Below, piece by piece: positions 58,959 through 64,000 of a stretch of DNA of 64,000 bases. The number at the start of each line of letters is the position of its first letter. Within the stretch, counting starts at the first letter, position 1. This stretch comes from an uncultured Dysosmobacter sp. GTDB lineage: Bacteria > Bacillota > Clostridia > Oscillospirales > Oscillospiraceae. The notes under the pieces are model-generated. The model ran no database searches. It saw only the letters and a program-made list of their open reading frames with translations, and had not been told where the DNA came from. The stretch covers positions 1 through 64,000 of the forward strand of contig NZ_CANRKH010000002.1 of assembly GCF_947631165.1 (NCBI RefSeq). Direction: 5' to 3'. The position numbers were made by a program, and so were the translations under genes.

Positions 58959-60140
58959 TCATTCTGTCAGCGTGACGGCGCGGGTATAGCGCTTGCCGCT
59001 GTGCTGTGTCACATACCGGTCCAGCTCCAGCATCGTCAAAGCCGACAGGACCCGGCGGGTCGGGATCTCCGTCCGCTCGATCAGGTCGTCCACCAGAGCC
59101 GGGACCTCGCTGTCAAGCACCCGCAGCAGGGCGATCTGATCGTCAGTCAGCCCCGCCTTGGCCAGGGACAGCGACGGCGGCACCGGCTTGGCCTCCGCCG
59201 CCTGCCGGGCCTGATAGCCCAGGACTTTGGGGACCTCTCTGACCCGGTCCAGCCGCAGTTTGCCGGGGAACCGCTCCGCGAAATGCTCCAAAATGTCGAA
59301 CGCGTCCATGGTCAGGCCCGCGCCGTCCTGGATCAGGCGGTTGCAGCCCACGCTGGCAGGAGCGTCGATGGGACCGGGAACGGCGAATACCTCCTTGCCC
59401 TGCTCCACGGCGGTCTCCGCCGTGATGAGGGCGCCGCTGCTCTCCGGGGCCTCCACCACCAGCACGGCGGCGGCCAGTCCCGCCAGGATGCGGTTCCGCA
59501 CGGGGAAATGGCGGCCCAGGGCGCGGGTCCCCGGCGGATATTCCGACAGCAGCACGCCGGAAGCGGCCACGTCGTCATAGAGATAGCGGCTCTCATAGGG
59601 ATATTTTACGTCCAGGCCGTTGCCCAGGACCCCCACGGTGACGCCTCCGGCCCGCAGTGCGCCCCGAAGGCCCGCCGCGTCGATGCCCCTGGCCAGTCCG
59701 CTGACCACCACCGCGCCGCCGGAGGCCAGGCCATAGCCCAGCTTTTCCGCACAGACCTCGCCGTAGGGCGTGCAGTTCCGGGTCCCCACCACGGCCACCG
59801 CCGCCGCCTCGTCAAAGGCGGGCAGACGCCCCTGCACATACAGCAGGCAGGGCGGGTCATAGATGTTCCGCAGGCGGCCGGGGTATTCGGCATCCTGTAA
59901 GGTCAACAGCCGGAAACCCAGCCGTTGGCAGTCCGCCAGGATCCTGTCGGCTCCCTCCAGGCTGTGGTCCTCCAGCAGGGCCGCCTGGTCCCGGGTCATG
60001 CCCTCCGCCAGAAGGATCTCGCCGGAGTCGGCGTAAAACACGTCCTCCGGCGTGCCGAAATGGCGCAGAAGGGCCAGCTTGCTCTGATTGGTCAGGCCCC
60101 GCAGCTCCGTCAGCCACAGCCAGTATTTCAGCGCGGACAT
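58959..60140 (-). CDS. dprA: DNA processing protein DprA
   Basis: A 393-residue DNA uptake and RecA-loading protein. The N-terminal helical SAM-like region is followed by the Rossmann core with VAVVGTRNCTPYGEVCAEKLGYGLA, VVSGLARGIDAAGLRGAL and RNRILAGLAAAVLVVEAPESSGALITAETA. A C-terminal winged-helix (about 330-393) has DDLIERTEIPTRRVLSALTMLEL. ATG 60140 follows GGGGAGGG. It is a common neighbour of topA. No competence operon is in the window, so natural transformation is not implied. Confidence 0.95.
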   Translation of the reverse strand: MSALKYWLWLTELRGLTNQSKLALLRHFGTPEDVFYADSGEILLAEGMTRDQAALLEDHSLEGADRILADCQRLGFRLLTLQDAEYPGRLRNIYDPPCLLYVQGRLPAFDEAAAVAVVGTRNCTPYGEVCAEKLGYGLASGGAVVVSGLARGIDAAGLRGALRAGGVTVGVLGNGLDVKYPYESRYLYDDVAASGVLLSEYPPGTRALGRHFPVRNRILAGLAAAVLVVEAPESSGALITAETAVEQGKEVFAVPGPIDAPASVGCNRLIQDGAGLTMDAFDILEHFAERFPGKLRLDRVREVPKVLGYQARQAAEAKPVPPSLSLAKAGLTDDQIALLRVLDSEVPALVDDLIERTEIPTRRVLSALTMLELDRYVTQHSGKRYTRAVTLTE

Positions 60141-60160
60141 GGCCCTCCCCCTCTCTTTGT

Positions 60161-60925
60161 TCAGTCGTTCCGGGCCGCTTCCCACAGCAGCACGGCAGCG
60201 GCCACCGCCGCGTTCAGGGACTCGCAGCGCTCCCGCATGGGGATCCGCACCGTCTCCCGGCAGGCCGCCAGCAGTTCCGCAGACAGGCCCTGTCCCTCGC
60301 TGCCGATGGCGATGGCGCAGCGGCTGTAATCCACGTCACGGGCGTCACGGGTGTCAGCCCGGAGGGCCGCGCCGTACAGCGGCAGACCGCTGGCCGCCAG
60401 CAGGCCGGGCAGCGCCTCCGCGCCGCAGGCCCACGCCGGGCAGCGGAACACTGCCCCCATGGTGGCCCGGACCGTCTTGGGATTGTACAGGTCGGCGCAG
60501 GCGTTCACCAGCAGCACGCCGTCAGCCCCAAAGGCGTCGGCGGTGCGGAGGACGGTGCCCACGTTCCCCGGGTCCTGGACACCGTCCAGGACCAGATACC
60601 GCTTTCCTGCCAGCCGCTCCGGCAGCGAACGGTCCGGCAGGCCGCAGACCGTCAGAACGCCCTGGGGCGTTTGGGCCGGGGAAACGGACTTCATCACATC
60701 GGCAGGCACCTGGACCAACCGCGTCCCCGCCGGGACCTGCGGCAGGGCGGCTCCCTCCGTGCAGACCACGGTATGGACGCCGCCGTCATAAAGCAGGGCC
60801 TCCCGCAGCAGCTTGGGGCTGTCGCAGAGAAATTCGCCGCACTGGCGGCGGTAGGCCCCGGAGGAAGCCAGCTTACGGAGATGGGTGCACAGCGGGTTGC
60901 TCCGGCTGGTGATCCGCTCCGCCAT
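60161..60925 (-). CDS. TrmH/SpoU-family RNA methyltransferase
   Basis: A 254-residue SPOUT methyltransferase. The knot motifs are LDGVQDPGNVGTVLRTADAFGADGV, AIAIGSEGQGLS and IPMRERCESLNAAVAAAVLLWE. An N-terminal L30e-like substrate domain (about 1-95) is present as in RlmB and TsnR-type enzymes. It methylates a ribose in rRNA or tRNA; the target is unknown. ATG 60925 follows AAAGGAGG. It is upstream of dprA with 20 bases between and is probably co-transcribed. Confidence 0.93.
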   Translation of the reverse strand: MAERITSRSNPLCTHLRKLASSGAYRRQCGEFLCDSPKLLREALLYDGGVHTVVCTEGAALPQVPAGTRLVQVPADVMKSVSPAQTPQGVLTVCGLPDRSLPERLAGKRYLVLDGVQDPGNVGTVLRTADAFGADGVLLVNACADLYNPKTVRATMGAVFRCPAWACGAEALPGLLAASGLPLYGAALRADTRDARDVDYSRCAIAIGSEGQGLSAELLAACRETVRIPMRERCESLNAAVAAAVLLWEAARND

Positions 60926-61413
60926 AACGCGGCCTCCTTTCGTCAGGCAGGGCTGTCCCTGCCGTTTCACATCATATAGAGTATATATTATCACAAATGC
61001 CCGGGATTTTTCAACATCTCTTTTCCTCCAGCGAAAGCGGTTCCCATAAAGGAGCAGGACGCCGCTCCAGAAAAACGGGGCGGTCCATCCAAACCATGGT
61101 CAGCCATGCCGTCCGCGTCCCATAAAGAAACGCCCCTACCGGTCGCGGTAGAGGCGGTATCTTTCCCGTCGGCGGGTGGAAATCCGACTCGGCTCCGCCC
61201 GCACCGCCGGTTTTCAAGTCTGCAAAGCCTGAAAGATACGGGTCTCCTCAGTCCAGGGGCTTCATGGTGGGGAATTGTTTTGCTATGGTGCATGCCGTTA
61301 CATAAGTTATCAAATCATAGCTGTTCATAGCAGTTTCCTCAACTTTCTTGGCACATTGTTACTTAGTGTTGCACAGTGTGTTCCGTGATTTATCGTAAAT
61401 TTTGTCGTAAAAT
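60926..61413. other. Spacer between the housekeeping run and the integrase remnant
   Basis: The first 80 bases contain an AT-rich promoter-like patch (TATATACTCTATATGATGTG on the minus strand) for the trmH-dprA unit. The rest has short inverted repeats and no convincing gene. The junction of the mobile element probably lies between about 61310 and 61413, where composition turns AT-rich, but no att repeat could be assigned. Confidence 0.5.
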
Positions 61414-62930
61414 TCAACTGATCTTAATTTTGCCCTCAAGGTAAGCAAACGACTCCATCTTCTTTTCTTTCGTGGCCTCGCTATACACGTCCATCGTAGT
61501 TTCGATGTTTCGATGCCCCATGATTTCTTGGATGATCTTGATATTTGTCTCGTTCTCGCAAAGCCTTGTGCAAAAGGTGTGCCGTAGGTTATGGACAGAG
61601 AAATGCGGAAGTTGGACTGCACCTTTTTCTGTTGCCTCGATGTTATAGTCTCGGATGATACGCCAGATAGCCCGATTTACCAAATGTGGAATAAGAACTT
61701 CTTGGAAACGATTCTGAAAGATAAAGCCGGAATAATCATCTATCTCAGGCCGTGTAAAACCATGTCCATCTGCTTCAGCCTTTCGTCCAGCAAGGCCCGC
61801 TTCACATCATCAAACATTGGATGATACGAATACCAGCCTTAGTTTTTGGTGCTGTGATGTGTATTTCCATGTTCTTGGCCTCTGTGACCCGATGTATGAG
61901 GTTGTGGTTTACATTAATAATCTTACCCCTAAAGTCACAGTCCTCCCAACGGAGGCCAAGACACTCTCCGATTCTCATTCCCGTGCCAAGCAACACTGTG
62001 AATAAATTTGACCAATGGCTGTAGGTTGGAGACTGTGCCACAAAATCAACGAATGCTTCCTGCTCAGGAATTGTCAGTGCGTGACGCTTTGGTTTCTCCC
62101 AGTCATGGCTCTTCTTAATCTCAGCTATCACTCCGTCAGTAGGATTAATTCGAATATAACCATCCTTAACCGCTACATTAAATACTGGATGCAAGATTGT
62201 TTGAATAATCTCGACGCTGTTTGGCTTAAATCCGTGTTTCTGCAACTCACCATAGAATTTCTTTATGTCGCTATATCTGATACTGGCGATATCTTGCATC
62301 CCAATATTGTCTTTGATGTACTTTTCGTACATATATTTATAGTTTGTTCGAGTAGATGCCTTGAGTTCATACTTGGTTGCGATATAGTCTTCCCAGAAGT
62401 CGTTACCCTCAGTGGACAAAGGGCAACACGCCTGCCGGCGGCTAAAATCAACGTTGGCAGCGTCATCGTCCTAGGTGGGCGTCAGCCCACCGTCGTCCTC
62501 TTCCTTGCCAGCACCGATTTTTTCTCGCTGGCAGGTCCTTTGGAGTTTTTCAGGAGCAGATTCAGCGGCTGGCAAGGCAGACGAGGCAGCCGGGCTGCCG
62601 CCCGGCAACGAGGATAACGCCGCCAGCCGCTTAAGATGCCCTGAAAAACCGCGTTGCCCTTTGTTCACTGAGGGTAAGAGTCATTCTGGTGGCAACAAAC
62701 GAGTTGATACCATCTTGCGTGTCTCGGAGCACCTTTGCCTCCATATCCCTGAGTGCTTCGCAGGCGCGTTTCTTTGGTGGCAGCTTGTCAGTTGAAACTA
62801 ATCTCCAGCTATATAGGCTTCTTCGCACCCCTTCCGCGTCCACATACTTGTACTCATACTTTCCGTCGGCACGCTGGCTCTCCCCTGTTCTCAGGAGACG
62901 GCCCTTATTGTCTCGTCTCTTTTCTGACAT
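61414..62930 (-). pseudogene. int: Tn916-type tyrosine integrase, broken
   Basis: Pieces of one integrase are recognisable. The N-terminus at 62930 (MSEKRRDNKGRLLRTGESQR) is cut after VATRMTL by a 269-bp element. The middle continues as NDFWEDYIATKYELKAS, and joining the two across one TA restores ATRMTLNDFWEDY in frame. Two further frameshifts lie near 61800 (after KAGIRI) and near 61740 (after VLHG). The C-terminal catalytic part is intact in HNLRHTFCTR and GHRNIETTMDVY with the Tyr. It closes with KIKIS at 61414. The protein would have joined or excised a Tn916/Tn1549-like conjugative element. Confidence 0.88.
62406..62674. mobile_element. 269-bp MITE-like element with TA target duplication
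   Basis: Left end CCCTCAGTGGACAAAGGGCA continues ACACGC; the right end complement is CCCTCAGTGAACAAAGGGCA continuing ACGCGG, so terminal inverted repeats are about 25 bases with two or three mismatches. TA flanks both sides (62404-62405, 62675-62676). Removing the element and one TA restores the integrase frame exactly. There is no transposase; the TA duplication is typical of IS630/Tc1-mariner-mobilised MITEs. Confidence 0.88.
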
Positions 62931-62999
62931 GGATACTCCTTTCAGAAAAGGACATGGTAAAGCTTGAGTATTATATCATGCCCTTTATTGGATTTCAAG

Positions 63000-63197
63000 T
63001 CAAATAGAATCACATTCATCAAGGTACTCTTCTAACCTTTTGCGGCGGATAAGCTGACGGTTTTCATTCCACACAGACAAATTTTTGTCGGGATTGTGAT
63101 CAAGAAGATCTCGAAGTTTGTGTTCACCGATACCGAAATACTCCGCTGCTTCTCATACTGTTAGCATATATCGTTCCCCTAGTGGGGTCTGCCTCAT
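63000..63197 (-). pseudogene. xis: Excisionase, nonsense mutation at codon 15
   Basis: Reading from ATG 63197 gives MRQTPLGERYMLTV, then TGA at 63155-63153, then EAAEYFGIGEHKLRDLLDHN and onward, ending RKRLEEYLDECDSI at 63000. Apart from the stop this is a 65-residue Tn916 Xis-like protein whose homologues read TIEEA at this place. It lies just upstream of the broken integrase, as in intact elements. The in-frame TGA shows decay or, less likely, a sequencing error. Confidence 0.75.
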
Positions 63198-63209
63198 TTC
63201 TTTCATAAT

Positions 63210-64000
63210 CTATATGATGAACTCCGCTTTAGCCACCTGGGGCGACTCCTCAAAGAAGGGACGGAAGAGAGCCGCACCGCCGCCCATAAAGACGGCGGGA
63301 GTAGCCCGCAGGTCTACCTGGAGTTCCCGGAGCTTATCCAGAATACCGGCGGCATAACTCTTCTTCACGGTAGAGCGAATGGTCTCCCGCACATCGTCCG
63401 GCAGGATGGTGGACCGCCCCTGGATCACATCGGCAATATGGTCGTCGTCGATCTTAATGTCGTGCAGGGCGCTGACCCGACCGATGATCCCGTCGGACAT
63501 GGGGATCACACCCAGCTCCAGGCTCCGGCACACCTGCATATCCGGCTGGATCCCACGCAGGAGCAGCACATCGGTAGTAAAGCCGCCGATATCCACTACA
63601 AAGGTGCGGGGATTCTGCCGGATGGCCTGGGCCTGAGGTACCACCGCAGCATACGCCTGGGGGTAGACCAGGATCTGACGGATCAACAGACAGATCGGGA
63701 CGCGTTGTAGACGAACTTGACGCTGCCGCGCTTGAAGTACCCGAGCAGTTCCGCAGCTCGTAGTGCTCCGGGGGCAGGCCAATGGCCAGTTCCGCCTCCA
63801 CCAGGGGCTGAAGTGCATTGATCCGCTGCAGTTCCTTGGCGATGGCGAACAAGGTCAGCACAAAAAAGCGATCATCCTTGGTCGTATCCCGCATATAGGG
63901 GATGCGTTCCCCCGACAGCGTCCAGTAGGTACCGCCAAACTCCAGCACGTCCATCTCCACCGGGGGCTTCACCGGGTAATCGGTCAAGCCGGAGGTAAAC
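63210..64000 (-). pseudogene. ParM/StbA-like actin-type ATPase, frameshifted, partial
   Basis: The gene runs off the window at 64000. MTDYPVKPPVEMDVLEFGG, RINALQPLVEAELAIGLPPEHYEL and later QILVYPQAYAAVVPQ, FVVDIGGFTTDVLLLRG and FMGGGAALFRPFF fit a plasmid/ICE ParM-like protein. The frame must shift near 63740 (after EHYELR, to YFKRGSVKFVYN) and again near 63695 to reach CLLIRQILVYPQ. The N-terminus is outside. Intact relatives act in segregation or stability of Tn1549-type elements. Confidence 0.72.

Noticed and set aside
61000-61340. Possible further relic of the 160-bp element (GATACGGGTCTCC near 61236)
   Set aside because: Only a dozen bases match and the rest does not align.
63000-63197. 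Reading TGA in xis as selenocysteine
   Set aside because: No SECIS-like hairpin is evident, homologues have Glu there and neighbouring genes are also broken.
1-64000. tRNA, rRNA or CRISPR loci
   Set aside because: None was recognised on either strand by reading; a tRNA scan would be needed to exclude a missed tRNA near the element end at about 61.3 kb.

Overview
The window is about 60% GC and reads like a gut Firmicute of the Oscillospiraceae (Flavonifractor / Lawsonibacter / Intestinimonas type). Supporting signs are clostridial regulators (PadR, XRE, NiaR), SAM-I and T-box leaders, a CotJC-type manganese catalase, selenium-type xanthine dehydrogenase, ATP-dependent PEP carboxykinase, a Tn916/Tn1549-type integrase remnant, and strong AGGAGG ribosome binding sites with some TTG and GTG starts. 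The genus is inferred from gene content only.

Layout. 1-8.4 kb: the tail of an EtfA-like gene, a MoxR/VWA pair, manganese catalase, two small regulator plus membrane-protein operons, and pckA. 8.8-20.1 kb: a molybdenum hydroxylase island with a ModE-like regulator (10.5 kb), a three-subunit xanthine dehydrogenase family enzyme (12.4-16.1 kb), a MocA-like cytidylyltransferase reading the other way (16.2 kb) and a fused selenium-type xanthine dehydrogenase (16.8-19.4 kb). 20-27 kb: thiN, an EamA permease, metK under a SAM-I riboswitch, a rhomboid-like pseudoprotease, an AT-rich foreign gene and a tyrosine phenol-lyase-like enzyme. 27.4-36.1 kb: the most unusual part. A 1594-residue protein joins an HD phosphohydrolase, a helical repeat array, a NadD/cytidylyltransferase-like domain, a GNAT-like domain and a phosphoribosyltransferase-like domain. 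It is followed by a solo B3/4 protein, the niacin repressor NiaR and a PTS-IIC-like permease whose promoter carries a 36-bp palindrome sharing its core with a palindrome at the niaR promoter. I propose this as a candidate NAD/niacin module. 36-61 kb: mostly housekeeping (dus, greA, ftsK, uppP, rnc, acpP, plsX, trmFO, topA, dprA, trmH) with radical SAM enzymes, phosphoesterases, an FAD-Rieske oxidoreductase and a T-box-controlled aminotransferase. 61.4-64 kb: a decayed conjugative-element end with broken int, xis and parM-like genes.

Three kinds of non-coding repeat recur. The first is a 160-164 bp hairpin element with GAACCYGTA ends and TAA flanks (75-234, 24178-24341, relics at 2540 and 58902). 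The second is a 269-bp element with terminal inverted repeats and a TA duplication, inserted in the integrase gene (62406-62674, possible relic at 43816). The third is clusters of short, near-perfect hairpins with 3-4 base loops next to gene 3' ends (7216, 20278, 25480, 45970, 50691). The last cluster sits between two 75-bp copies of the uppP 3' end.

No rRNA, tRNA or CRISPR array was seen. Most other long open frames are antisense shadows of high-GC genes.
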